From Desulfatiglans anilini DSM 4660 (GTDB lineage Bacteria; Desulfobacterota; DSM-4660; Desulfatiglandales; Desulfatiglandaceae): a stretch of DNA of 64,000 nucleotides. Below, piece by piece: positions 45,244 through 53,591 of the stretch (within the stretch, counting starts at the first letter, position 1; every line of letters begins with the position of its first letter). The notes under the pieces were generated by a model. The model did no database searches. It saw only the letters and a list, made by a program, of their open reading frames with translations, and was not told the origin of the DNA. The DNA lies in contig NZ_AULM01000017.1 in the NCBI RefSeq assembly GCF_000422285.1, positions 1 through 64,000 of the forward strand, in the 5' to 3' direction. A program made the translations under genes and the position numbers.

Positions 45244-45648
45244 TCAGTCACGTTCGCATATTTCAATCAACACCCCATTGGTCTCCTTAGGATGAATAAA
45301 GGCGATTTTAGCGCCTCCCGCTCCTCGCCGCGGCGTCTGGTCGATCAGGCGCACGCCTTTGGACTTCAACTCTTCCAGAGCCTCTTCGATGTTTTCGACA
45401 CAAAAGGCGATATGCTGGATTCCCTCACCGCGGGAATCGATGTACCGGGCCACGGGGCCGTCGGGCTCGGTGGATTCGAGCAGTTCCACTTCACTGTCTG
45501 TGATGGGGAGGAAGGCGACTTTGACCTTCTGGTCTGCGACAGTCTCGATATCCTTGATTTTCAGCCCGAGCACATCGGTGTAAAACTTGCCGGCTGATGC
45601 GATTTCCTTGACTGCGATGCCAATGTGGTCGATGTGTTTGACTTTCAT
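45244..45648 (-). CDS. mce: Methylmalonyl-CoA epimerase
   Basis: 134 residues, a glyoxalase/VOC-fold protein. KHIDHIGIAVKEIASAGKFY holds the first metal His; EGIQHIAFCVENIEEAL and GVLIEICE hold the others. It interconverts the two methylmalonyl-CoA epimers in propionate oxidation or synthesis and odd-chain fatty acid breakdown. The ATG follows GGGAGG. No mutase genes are adjacent. A minus-oriented repeat copy starts about 70 bp upstream. Confidence 0.92.
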   Translation of the reverse strand: MKVKHIDHIGIAVKEIASAGKFYTDVLGLKIKDIETVADQKVKVAFLPITDSEVELLESTEPDGPVARYIDSRGEGIQHIAFCVENIEEALEELKSKGVRLIDQTPRRGAGGAKIAFIHPKETNGVLIEICERD

Positions 45649-45715
45649 AGATTTTCCTCCCGGTTGAACTGAAGGTGTCAGCCCTTGGAGACTTGCTTTC
45701 AGGGATGGTGCTTCT

Positions 45716-45858
45716 TAGATTCCGTCTGGAAATGGTCTTTTTGTCCAATCTCTGGGTCAATCTGCGCGCCTGCTTGTGCGGCGGCCTGCAGGTCGCCTCC
45801 GCGCAACTGCTGGATTTCCTGGATCTTGGACAAAAACCGTCATTTCCGGCTGGGAAGC
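45716..45858 (-). repeat. Dispersed palindromic repeat copy
   Basis: Plus-strand text ATTCCGTCTGGAAATGGTC, then TTTTTGTCCAATCTCTGGG, GGCGGCCTGCAGGTCGCC, and CATTTCCGGCTGGGAAGC at the far end. Full-length, minus orientation. Confidence 0.85.
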
Positions 45859-45906
45859 TATTCCGTTTTCAAAGCTTTATTTCCGGGTGGACACTTGTTA
45901 GGATGC

Positions 45907-46080
45907 TTTCATCCGGAAATGGTCTTTTTGTCTCATCTGGGCGTCAATCTGCCCGTTTGCTTGTGCGGCGACCTGCAGGTCGCCTCCGCGCAAGCGCTTG
46001 GTTTTTTTTGATATTGGCAAAAAACCTCATTTCCGGATTGGAAACTGGGTTCTACCGGGAAATCATTCCCGAATGGAAAC
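45907..46080 (-). repeat. Dispersed palindromic repeat copy, with extra tip
   Basis: Starts TTCATCCGGAAATGGTC, centre GGCGACCTGCAGGTCGCC, ends CATTTCCGGATTGGAAAC near 46043. An additional tip pair follows (CCGGGAAATCATTCCCGAAT, then GGAAAC to 46080). The final tip ends 43 bp before the next start codon. Confidence 0.85.
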
Positions 46081-46123
46081 TAAATTAGCATGATTCGTCG
46101 ACATTTTTCAAAAGGTTTTAAAG

Positions 46124-46372
46124 ATGAATAGACGTCAGTTTGTCTTTTCTCAAGCCCCGGCAAAAAGAAACCATCAACCCCAGGCTCACTTCGATCAGCT
46201 GGAGGCGACGGAGCTTTACTGCCCGAACTGCCGGCGGGCCGTTCCTGTGAGGCAGTTTCTGCTCCTGGTCTTGCCGGAGGGCGACAAGTATGAATATCGA
46301 TGCCAGTTCTGTGGAACAAAGGTCGGAGACAAGATCGATCGCCCGGCCCCCTTTCCGGGGCTGGTCAGGTAA
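46124..46372 (+). CDS. Small zinc-ribbon-like protein
   Basis: 82 residues. Two Cys pairs, CPNC and CQFC, about 30 residues apart form a likely zinc ribbon around a hydrophobic strand. No enzyme motif. It ends 3 bp before the next gene, so it heads a three-gene operon (46124-48194) of unknown role. Function unknown. Confidence 0.65.
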   Translation: MNRRQFVFSQAPAKRNHQPQAHFDQLEATELYCPNCRRAVPVRQFLLLVLPEGDKYEYRCQFCGTKVGDKIDRPAPFPGLVR

Positions 46373-46375
46373 AAG

Positions 46376-47281
46376 ATGACAAGCGATCCTTTGGCGCCGG
46401 TCGCCGGCGGCGGGACCACCCTGTGTTATCCGGACGGGGCGAAGAGTTGCTTCGCCTGCTGCCCCCCAATACGACCTGCGGGCTATGAGCATATCGACTA
46501 TCGAACTATGATCCAGCGCATGCTGCGGGAGAACACGCGCTCCTTCGACCGCCTCGGCAAAGATGCCTCCCCGATTACGGGCTTCAGCTGCTGGGCCCTT
46601 GGGTACTTGGACCGGGAATGCCGGCTGGTTGGATGCCTGCTCCACCCGGCAACGAACAACGGCGTGGATATGCGCTACCGCGTCGATTACGGGGATAAGT
46701 GCCGCCGTGAAAAATGCCCCCAAGCCGTTGAATTCGAACGGCTGTCGCCCGGCTCGCAGCGTTTCTGGCTGAGATTGACCAGGGACCTCGACAGCTTCGC
46801 GTATTCGAGCCGCAGAACGAACCCTCTCTTCACCCTACTTGACTGGGGCGCCGAGGTCCTGGAGGCGGTTGCCCGCGGAGTGACGGAGGAGATCGCGTCT
46901 TCGAGGGAACTGTGCGAGCGGCTGCCGTTTTTCCGCACCGCACTTCAGCCGAAGGCCCATGGCTACTTTCTCAAGCGGGCGATGGATCATGCCGGGACGG
47001 CCCCCCTGAAGCGGACGGACTTCTCTGCCCGATTCGAGGGCTTCACCCGTTTTGCCGCGGATCGAGTCCGCACGGCTTTGGATCCGGCGGATGAAACTGG
47101 TCCTTTTACGCATCGCCTGCCGCTCGACCGTCATTTCCTCGATTTTGTCCGCCTCTCGGGGGGTGGAAAACGCATGGGTCTTGAAAAGGCCCTGGCGATC
47201 AAAAAAGCGCTCGACGCAGCCTTCGAAGATATGCTGTCCAGTGGTTTCGGTGTCGATCGGCGAGACGCGCTCCCGGGATGA
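46376..47281 (+). CDS. Cysteine-rich protein of unknown function
   Basis: 301 residues. Ten or more Cys lie in the first 125 residues in clustered patterns: CYPDGAKSCFACC, CWALGYLDRECRLVGC and CRREKC. This suggests a metal or iron-sulfur site somewhat like the YkgJ Cys clusters, though the spacing differs. The second half is helical without motif. Its stop is 7 bp before the nucleotidyltransferase-like gene and its start 3 bp after the zinc-ribbon gene. I do not recognise a family. Confidence 0.65.
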   Translation: MTSDPLAPVAGGGTTLCYPDGAKSCFACCPPIRPAGYEHIDYRTMIQRMLRENTRSFDRLGKDASPITGFSCWALGYLDRECRLVGCLLHPATNNGVDMRYRVDYGDKCRREKCPQAVEFERLSPGSQRFWLRLTRDLDSFAYSSRRTNPLFTLLDWGAEVLEAVARGVTEEIASSRELCERLPFFRTALQPKAHGYFLKRAMDHAGTAPLKRTDFSARFEGFTRFAADRVRTALDPADETGPFTHRLPLDRHFLDFVRLSGGGKRMGLEKALAIKKALDAAFEDMLSSGFGVDRRDALPG

Positions 47282-47288
47282 TGGGATC

Positions 47289-48194
47289 ATGGAAGAGCGA
47301 ATCATTCGTCTGATCGAAGAGAGGGGTCCGCTTACGGGCACCGATCTGTATGATGCCCTCGAGGTGGACGGCATCGTTCTCTGGCAGACCTGCAAAAGGT
47401 CCGGCCGCCTGCTGGTGCGGAGCGTGGGGACGCATTACCTGAGGCTCGACCGGCGCTTGGAAAGGCTGGTGCGTCTTTCCCCGTCGATCTGGCGGGAATT
47501 CCTGACCTACTCGGTGATCGGGCTTCGGTCCGCGCCGGAGGCGGTGGAAGAGCGTGCGGAGCAGGTGCGCCGGCATATCGAGGAGGTGAGCCGCGCCAAG
47601 GTCGATCTGGTGTATCGCATCGTTTCCGGTCTGGGGATGTGGCTGGAGTCGGAGTATCAGTCAGGCTGGCGGTATTGTTTCATCATCGCCGGTGACATCG
47701 TTTACAACATGGCCCACGATGTTCCCCGCCCCGAGCGCAGCACCGGAAGGCTGGTGCAGGGATCGGACATGGACCTGGTCGTGATCGTGGAAGACGGCTG
47801 TCCGGCCGAGGTTTGCCGCCGGATCGATGCGGCGATCTTCGAGGAGAAATCCCGGCTCCTGATGACGCCCCACCTGCGCGAAGAAATAGACTACGTTGTC
47901 AAGGATCTCAGCAGGGTCCGGGAGCAGATGCATTTTGACGACTTCAAGCGGATGGTGGCCTGCAAGATCCTGCACGAAGGCGCGTTTCTCTATGGCGACG
48001 AGGGTCTTTTCCAGACGGTGAAGGCCCTGCTGCGATCGGAGGGTGTGCTGGAAAAACTCCTGGACATGGAGCGTTCCGCCCGTATTTTTCGGCGGCAGGC
48101 GGAGGAGATGCTCCTGACCGGGGATCCGGACGCGATTCGCCTTGAAAACCTGTCGAGTTTTTATCCTGCTGAAGAGTCGGAAGAATTCGAATGA
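47289..48194 (+). CDS. Winged-helix plus nucleotidyltransferase-like protein
   Basis: 301 residues. The N-terminus (residues about 1-60, IIRLIEERGPLTGTDLYDAL) looks like a winged helix. The middle has GSDMDLVVIVED, which matches the G-S-x-x-D-x-D core of polymerase-beta-type nucleotidyltransferases, followed by EEIDYVVKDLSRV with a possible third Asp. Such proteins transfer nucleotides to proteins, drugs or tRNA, or are toxin-like. ATG 47289 is used because upstream codons belong to the previous gene. Target unknown. Confidence 0.65.
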   Translation: MEERIIRLIEERGPLTGTDLYDALEVDGIVLWQTCKRSGRLLVRSVGTHYLRLDRRLERLVRLSPSIWREFLTYSVIGLRSAPEAVEERAEQVRRHIEEVSRAKVDLVYRIVSGLGMWLESEYQSGWRYCFIIAGDIVYNMAHDVPRPERSTGRLVQGSDMDLVVIVEDGCPAEVCRRIDAAIFEEKSRLLMTPHLREEIDYVVKDLSRVREQMHFDDFKRMVACKILHEGAFLYGDEGLFQTVKALLRSEGVLEKLLDMERSARIFRRQAEEMLLTGDPDAIRLENLSSFYPAEESEEFE

Positions 48195-48198
48195 GGGG

Positions 48199-49545
48199 TC
48201 AGCCGAGCAACGCCTGTACGATCTGTGCGATGCGGTGGGCGTAGTCCTCGACCGACTTTTCGTCCTCGCCCTCCACCATCACCCGGCACAGAGGTTCCGT
48301 CCCCGAGTAGCGCACGAGCACTCGTCCTTTTCCGTTGAGCGTTCTTTCCACTTCAGCCACCACGTCCTGCAGGGGCGCCACCGATTTCAGATCCGGCTTT
48401 TGTTTGACGGGAATGTTCAGGAGGATCTGAGGGAAGATGCGCATCCGCTTGGCCAGCAAAGACAGGGGAGCTCCAAGCAAGGTCATGGCCTTGAGCACCT
48501 GCAGACCTGAAAGGATGCCGTCGCCGGTCGAGTGGTGGTCGAGGAAGATCATGTGTCCGGAGTCTTCGCCCCCCAGAACCGCCCCTTCGGCGATCATGGC
48601 GGCCAGGACATGCCGGTCCCCGACGGAGGTGGTGATGTGCCGGATGCCCATCGCTTCCAGGGCCGGTCGCAGTCCGCAGTTGCTCATGATGGTGCTGACC
48701 ACGGCGTTGCCTGCCAACATGCCCTGCCTCTGAAGCATCTCCGCGCAAACCGCCAGGGTTTGATCCCCGCTCAGGACGAGGCCGTTTTCGTCCACGGCGA
48801 TCAGCCGGTCGGCATCTCCGTCGAAGGCAAGCCCCGCATCGGCTCCGCGTTCGATGACGGCCCTGCAGAGCGCCTCGGGATGCTGGGATCCGCATCCCTG
48901 ATTGATATTGGTGCCGTCGGGAGCGTCAAAGAGGACATGAACCCGGCCCGTAATCCGTTTGAAGAGGGCCGGCGCCACGGAGGAGGCCGCTCCGTTGGCG
49001 CAGTCGATGACAACCGACAGATGCTGCAGGCGGGGGCCCCCGGCGAGAGAGGATTCAAGAAAACGCCCGTAGCGGTTCTGGGCGCGCGGGACTCGGCGAT
49101 ACCGGCCGGGCGCCGCAGTTTCCTTTGACGACTGCTGCGGCGGGCCCGCCAGCAACTCCTCGATTTCGGCCTCCTCGGGATCGGAGAGTTTGAGCCCCTC
49201 GGATGAGAAGATCTTGAAGCCATTGTAAGAATAGGGGTTGTGGGAGGCGGAGATGACGACGCCGAAACCCGCTTTCAGGCGCCGTGCGAAGTAGGCGATG
49301 CCGGGTGTCGGCAGAACCCCGGTTGCATACGCGTCTCCCCCCGCAGAAAGGATTCCGGCCGCGAGGGCCTGTTCGAGCATGTCCCCGGATTGCCGGGTGT
49401 CGCGGCCGATCACGATGGCCGGAGGCTGACCGTGCTTCCGGCAGATGGAGATCAGGGTGCGGCCGAGATGAACGCCCATGTCGACGGTGACGGGATGCTC
49501 GTTGGCGATGCCGCGGATTCCGTCCGTGCCGAACCATCTTTTCAT
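48199..49545 (-). CDS. glmM: Phosphoglucosamine mutase GlmM
   Basis: 448 residues. It converts glucosamine-6-phosphate to glucosamine-1-phosphate for peptidoglycan and lipopolysaccharide. The phospho-serine loop ISASHNP has S101, the metal loop is AFDGDADRL, the sugar-binding loop GGEDSGHM, and the phosphate-binding tail RYSGTEPLCRVM. Start has AGAGG upstream and overlaps the end of the GlmU-like gene by 4 bp. Together with rapZ this forms a cell-wall amino-sugar unit. Confidence 0.93.
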   Translation of the reverse strand: MKRWFGTDGIRGIANEHPVTVDMGVHLGRTLISICRKHGQPPAIVIGRDTRQSGDMLEQALAAGILSAGGDAYATGVLPTPGIAYFARRLKAGFGVVISASHNPYSYNGFKIFSSEGLKLSDPEEAEIEELLAGPPQQSSKETAAPGRYRRVPRAQNRYGRFLESSLAGGPRLQHLSVVIDCANGAASSVAPALFKRITGRVHVLFDAPDGTNINQGCGSQHPEALCRAVIERGADAGLAFDGDADRLIAVDENGLVLSGDQTLAVCAEMLQRQGMLAGNAVVSTIMSNCGLRPALEAMGIRHITTSVGDRHVLAAMIAEGAVLGGEDSGHMIFLDHHSTGDGILSGLQVLKAMTLLGAPLSLLAKRMRIFPQILLNIPVKQKPDLKSVAPLQDVVAEVERTLNGKGRVLVRYSGTEPLCRVMVEGEDEKSVEDYAHRIAQIVQALLG

Positions 49546-50813
49546 GATGAAACCTCTTTACCGAAGGTGACGGGGAGCATCTGCATGGCGGCCTCGACAG
49601 GGTGATCGACGATATCCTGAAGCCACAGGCTCCCCTGACCGCTCGAGGCCTGGTCGAGTCCGCGGATGGTGTCCAGGTAATCCCTGCCGCGTGGACCGGC
49701 GGTTTTTTCGAGTCCGTTCAGGAAGGCATCCAGCAGAGCAGGGCTTCCCGCATACTGGAGGGTCTGATCGAAAGTCCCCGAAATCTCTGACCACCGTTCA
49801 TGGAACTCGCGCTGCTGATGCCACGCCTTCGGCGGTGCTTTCCCGCCGCCGGCCTTCTCGATCAGGTCCATGGACCGGGGGAGCCTCTGCGCGACCTCGC
49901 CGAGGCGCTTGATCCGTTCCCCGATGGCAAGCGTGATGGTTTCGACGGCGGCGTCGTGAAGGGTGGAATCCATAGATCCGATGGCGATGAACCGCGAGCG
50001 GACGACCTGGTACCACTGCCGGAGGGCGGCAAGGTTTCCGAGGTATACCAGGTTCAGATGGACGATCCGCTTAAGCTGGGAGTAAAGCCCGGGATGGTGC
50101 GCGATGTGCCTTGGGACCGGTTTCTGCCCGAGGATCAACGTATTTTCTTCCAGCACGTCCTTTCGAAGGATATTTCCGGCGGCGGCTACCGTGCCGTAGG
50201 CGACCGTCATGGGGCCGACCATCCCGCCCTGCCCGCCGAGGAAGATCGGCGGCTGATTCAACATCACGCCGCGGGGCACATCGCCGATCAGGGAGGCGGT
50301 GGCTTTGTCCTGGTTCGGGGTGTAGTTGAAGTGGATATAGCTGCTTCCAATCTCGCTGTGGTTCTTTTCGTCCGTGCCGCCGGCCATGAGGCAGTCGCAG
50401 AAATTGATCAGGCTGCCCAGCGTGACGAAAGGCAAGAGGATCGTCTGCTTCAGGCCCACGCAATGGGCCGCGCGGGACTTCTCCTCCAGCAGGCACCCGG
50501 ATCGTATCTGGGCCCCCGACCCGGCGGAGGCGCCTGAGAGAAAGCAGGAGCCCTCGAAATAGCCTCCTTTCAGCTGGACGTCGGCACCCACTTGGCAGTC
50601 TTTGACCGTGGCGGGGGCTTCGTAGCCGAGCTCGACCCGGGGTAGGATGAGCGTCTTGGAGCCGAAGATGCGGCACCCGGCATGGAAAGTGACCCCTTCG
50701 CCGGATATGCGGTCGAGGCGGACCTCGGGCCCTATCTCGACGGTGGATGGGCACGGGATTCGGACGCCCTTGCGCTCCAGGATTGCGACAGGGTGATCGA
50801 TGGATGCTTGCAT
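49542..50813 (-). CDS. GlmU-like left-handed beta-helix protein lacking pyrophosphorylase domain
   Basis: 423 residues. Residues about 20-230 show hexapeptide-repeat character (GPEVRLDRISGEGVTFHAGC, VTLGSLINFCDCLMAGGTDE), a left-handed beta-helix related to the acetyltransferase half of GlmU and to UDP-GlcNAc pyrophosphorylase annotations. The pyrophosphorylase motif GxGTRM is absent. Residues about 240-423 are helical. It overlaps glmM by 4 bp and follows rapZ after 20 bp, so it probably acts in UDP-GlcNAc supply, as an acetyl- or nucleotidyltransferase-like partner or a regulator. Confidence 0.75.
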   Translation of the reverse strand: MQASIDHPVAILERKGVRIPCPSTVEIGPEVRLDRISGEGVTFHAGCRIFGSKTLILPRVELGYEAPATVKDCQVGADVQLKGGYFEGSCFLSGASAGSGAQIRSGCLLEEKSRAAHCVGLKQTILLPFVTLGSLINFCDCLMAGGTDEKNHSEIGSSYIHFNYTPNQDKATASLIGDVPRGVMLNQPPIFLGGQGGMVGPMTVAYGTVAAAGNILRKDVLEENTLILGQKPVPRHIAHHPGLYSQLKRIVHLNLVYLGNLAALRQWYQVVRSRFIAIGSMDSTLHDAAVETITLAIGERIKRLGEVAQRLPRSMDLIEKAGGGKAPPKAWHQQREFHERWSEISGTFDQTLQYAGSPALLDAFLNGLEKTAGPRGRDYLDTIRGLDQASSGQGSLWLQDIVDHPVEAAMQMLPVTFGKEVSS

Positions 50814-50833
50814 GACGCCTCCTCGGGACAGGC

Positions 50834-51733
50834 TTACGCCTTTTGGTTCTGAGTTTCCCGTTCCTTCGAGACGAGGTTCAGGTCCCGGTGTGTCAGGATG
50901 ATCTCACGGCCGGGGTCCTGCAAATGATCGAAAACCTTTTCGGCCGCGGTCACGGAACGGTGCCGGCCGCCGGTGCAGCCGAAGGCCAGGGTCAGGTAGG
51001 CCTTTCCCTCTTTCTGATAATGCGGGAGGAGAAAGTCCAGGAGTCCGAACACGCGGTCGAGGAAGGCGATGGTCTCCGGCCACTTGAGAACGAACTGCTG
51101 CACCGGGGGGTCTGTTCCGCTGAGGGGCTGAAGTTCGGGGATGAAATAGGGGTTGGGGATGAAGCGCACGTCAAGCACGATGTCGGCCTCGGCCGGGACG
51201 CCGTACTTGAAGCCGAAGGACAGCACGTTGATCCGCATGCTTCCTGACCGAATGTGGCGGGAGGTGTGGTTCAGGATCCATTCCTTCAACTGATGAACGG
51301 TCATGGCCGACGTGTCGATCACCTGGTCGGCGATCTGTTTGAGACCTTCCAGCTGTTTACGCTCGAAGCGGATGCTCTCTCTCAATCCTTTGCGGTGGCC
51401 GATGGGGTGCTGACGCCGCGTCTGGCTGTAGCGCTGGATGAGGACCTCCTCGGCGGCCTCCAGAAAAAGGATGTGCAGCCGGTAGCCCTCTTGCCTCAAG
51501 GAAGCGAATACATCCTGGTAATGCTGGAGGAAATCCTCTTCACGCAAGTCCATCCCGAAAGCGAGTTTCTGTATTTCAGAGCCACTGCCGGAGCGCAATT
51601 CCAGGAACCTTGGCAGAAGGAGGACGGGCATGTTGTCCACGCAGAAAAAGCCCGCATCCTCCAGGGCGTGGATCGCCGTGCTCTTGCCGGAGCCTGATAG
51701 ACCGGAAATGATGAGTAGATGGAATTTCTTCAT
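50834..51733 (-). CDS. rapZ: RNase adapter / nucleotide-binding protein RapZ
   Basis: 299 residues. Walker A GLSGSGKS at residues 11-18, then FFCVDNMPVLLLP; the C-terminal half has FGFKYGVPAEADIVLDVRFI and AFGCTGGRHRSV, as in RapZ/YvcJ. In enterobacteria RapZ binds glucosamine-6-phosphate and controls glmS mRNA decay. Here it sits directly upstream of a GlmU-like gene and glmM, so its link to amino-sugar control is built into the operon. No PTS genes are adjacent, unlike the enterobacterial rpoN arrangement. Confidence 0.92.
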   Translation of the reverse strand: MKKFHLLIISGLSGSGKSTAIHALEDAGFFCVDNMPVLLLPRFLELRSGSGSEIQKLAFGMDLREEDFLQHYQDVFASLRQEGYRLHILFLEAAEEVLIQRYSQTRRQHPIGHRKGLRESIRFERKQLEGLKQIADQVIDTSAMTVHQLKEWILNHTSRHIRSGSMRINVLSFGFKYGVPAEADIVLDVRFIPNPYFIPELQPLSGTDPPVQQFVLKWPETIAFLDRVFGLLDFLLPHYQKEGKAYLTLAFGCTGGRHRSVTAAEKVFDHLQDPGREIILTHRDLNLVSKERETQNQKA

Positions 51734-51994
51734 GAACGTATCCCTTCAGGGCGTTTGACCAACGGCCACACATCATGGCCAGGCACGGCCCAGGTTCCCG
51801 AGAGGGTAAAAACCCTTTCCGGGCGACCTTGATCGTCCATCCGGGCGCCGAGAATGGATGGTTTCCTGCTCACGGTCCTCCGGAATGTATACCGCTTTTT
51901 GCTTGTGGCACCAAAATTCATGGATATAATAAAAATTTGGCCTTGTAGATGCAAGGACTCTTGCACTCGCCGGTTGTGTAGCCGTGTGAGCAAG
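51734..51994. other. Gene-free stretch between rapZ and hdr operon
   Basis: No credible coding sequence; a 165-codon minus ORF runs through the repeat and is rejected. An AT-rich segment (ATGGATATAATAAAAATTTG, 51931-51950) might contain a promoter for the hdr operon, but no clear -35 is seen. Confidence 0.4.
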
Positions 51995-52185
51995 CCCGCC
52001 CCCTGCGGGGAGCCGGTGTCTTCACACCCTTTCGGTGAGCAGTCCCACCGCTTCGCAGGGGGTCCCGGTTTGGGCGGTATCGAGGAAATCAGGTGCCTGT
52101 GCGGAGGCGACCTGCAGGTCGCCGCACAAGCAAACGGGCAGATTGACGCCGAGATTGGCCAAAAAGACCATTTCCGGATGGAAAC
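51995..52185 (+). repeat. Dispersed palindromic repeat copy with module B
   Basis: Two module-B-like hairpins (GCCCGCCCCCTGCGGGGAGC region, and CACACCCTTTCGGTGAGCAG then CCGCTTCGCAGGGGGTCCCGG) precede the main element: GTATCGAGGAAATCAGGTGC, centre GGCGACCTGCAGGTCGCC, right arm GATTGGCCAAAAAGACC and CATTTCCGGATGGAAAC. Ends 42 bp before the hdrC start. Confidence 0.85.
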
Positions 52186-52227
52186 CAGGTTGAATTCAGT
52201 CCGTTGGAGAGCAGACAGGAGGTTCAC

Positions 52228-52707
52228 GTGTCCCAGATCAACCCGGATGAGGTGTTTGACGATTTTGCAGAAATGGTTGCCGCGGAGCCCGGCGGCGAGG
52301 CTATTCGATCCTGCTATGCCTGCGGCACCTGCAGCGCCGGATGCCCGGTGCGGCGGGTGAACAGCGCCTACAATCCACGCAAGATCATTCGCATGATCCT
52401 CTTAGGCTTGAAGGACAGGGTTCTGGCGAGTGATTTCATCTGGCTTTGTTCGAGCTGTTACACCTGTCAGGAGCGGTGTCCGCAGGGTGTGAAAATTACC
52501 GACCTGATGACGGCTGTGCGCAACATCGCCGTAAGAGAGGGGTTTTCTCCCTCGGGTGTGGCGATGCAGGCCGATTTGATTCGACGTCATGGCCGACTGT
52601 ATCCTCTGGATGATTTTGACCATAAGAAACGTGAAAAGGCCGGGCTTCCACCTCTGCCGTCCGAGATCGAGGAAGTGGCCCGTCTGCTGGAAACGAGGGA
52701 AAAATGA
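52228..52707 (+). CDS. hdrC: Heterodisulfide reductase subunit C-like ferredoxin protein
   Basis: 159 residues. Two [4Fe-4S] motifs are present, CYACGTCSAGCP and CSSCYTCQERCP, as in HdrC. It passes electrons between HdrB and HdrA. The GTG start at 52228 has CAGGAGG upstream. It overlaps hdrB by 4 bp and begins a four-gene operon. The repeat tip ends 42 bp upstream of the start. Confidence 0.92.
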   Translation: MSQINPDEVFDDFAEMVAAEPGGEAIRSCYACGTCSAGCPVRRVNSAYNPRKIIRMILLGLKDRVLASDFIWLCSSCYTCQERCPQGVKITDLMTAVRNIAVREGFSPSGVAMQADLIRRHGRLYPLDDFDHKKREKAGLPPLPSEIEEVARLLETREK

Positions 52708-53591
52708 ACCGATATGCATTCTTCCTGGGCTGCACCATACCCGCCCGCTCCCGCAATTATGAGATGTCGGCGCGAGCGGTTGCGAAGCGGCTTGGATTGG
52801 AGATCGTCGATATTGCGGATTTCGGGTGTTGCGGATTTCCGATGAAGGCGACGGACCAAGCGGCGGCGGGTTTGCTTGCGGCCCGAAATTTGGCACTGGC
52901 GGAGGCCGCAGGGATGGACATCTGCACCCTCTGCAGCGCCTGCACCTCGATGTTGTCGGAGGAAGCGCACCGCCTGGCTCACGACGCGGGGCATCTCGCA
53001 GAGGCCAACCGGCATCTGGCAGGGATCGGCCGCAGTTGCAGCGGGACGGCGCGAGTCAGGCATTTTGCCCGGGTGCTCATTGAAGACGTGGGGCTCGACC
53101 GGATCAGAGAGAGTATCACCGTGGACCTGAAAGGTCTTCCAGTGGCGATTCATTATGGGTGCCATTACCTCAAGCCTTCGGAGATCTATCCCGGCTGGGA
53201 TGATCCCGAGGCCCCGAAATCGATCGAACGGATCCTGGAGGCGATCGGTGCGCGGCCGGTGGCCTATGCGGGTGAGAAGGACTGCTGCGGCGGCGCGGTC
53301 CTCGTGGCTGATGAAGATACGGCCCTTGGCATGGCAAAAGGAAAACTCGATCATGTCAAAGCAGCCGGGGCGAAGACCCTGTGCGTTGTTTGTCCCTTTT
53401 GCAGTGTCATGTACGACGACAACCAGAAGAGCATCGAGAACAAATTTGAGACGCGATACCAGATCCCGGTCCTTTTCCTTCCTCAGATCATGGGCCTTGC
53501 CATGGGGGTGGACCGCAAGGAATTGGGGCTCAATATGAATGTGGTCAAGACGAAGCAGCTGACGGGGGAGATCCTTGGACAGGACGAGTGA
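52704..53591 (+). CDS. hdrB: Heterodisulfide reductase subunit B-like protein
   Basis: 295 residues with two CCG domains. The first has FFLGCTIPARSRNYE and FGCCGFP followed by CTLCSACTSML; the second has HYGCHYLKPS, KDCCGGA and CVVCPFCSVMYD. In methanogens these Cys bind the noncubane [4Fe-4S] clusters that reduce the heterodisulfide. In sulfate reducers and syntrophs the natural disulfide partner is unknown. Overlaps hdrC by 4 bp and the next gene by 17 bp. Confidence 0.92.
   Translation: MNRYAFFLGCTIPARSRNYEMSARAVAKRLGLEIVDIADFGCCGFPMKATDQAAAGLLAARNLALAEAAGMDICTLCSACTSMLSEEAHRLAHDAGHLAEANRHLAGIGRSCSGTARVRHFARVLIEDVGLDRIRESITVDLKGLPVAIHYGCHYLKPSEIYPGWDDPEAPKSIERILEAIGARPVAYAGEKDCCGGAVLVADEDTALGMAKGKLDHVKAAGAKTLCVVCPFCSVMYDDNQKSIENKFETRYQIPVLFLPQIMGLAMGVDRKELGLNMNVVKTKQLTGEILGQDE

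Noticed and set aside
45716-46080. CRISPR array reading of the repeated sequences
   Set aside because: Copies are about 140 bp, palindromic, dispersed and in both orientations, without regular spacers or cas genes.
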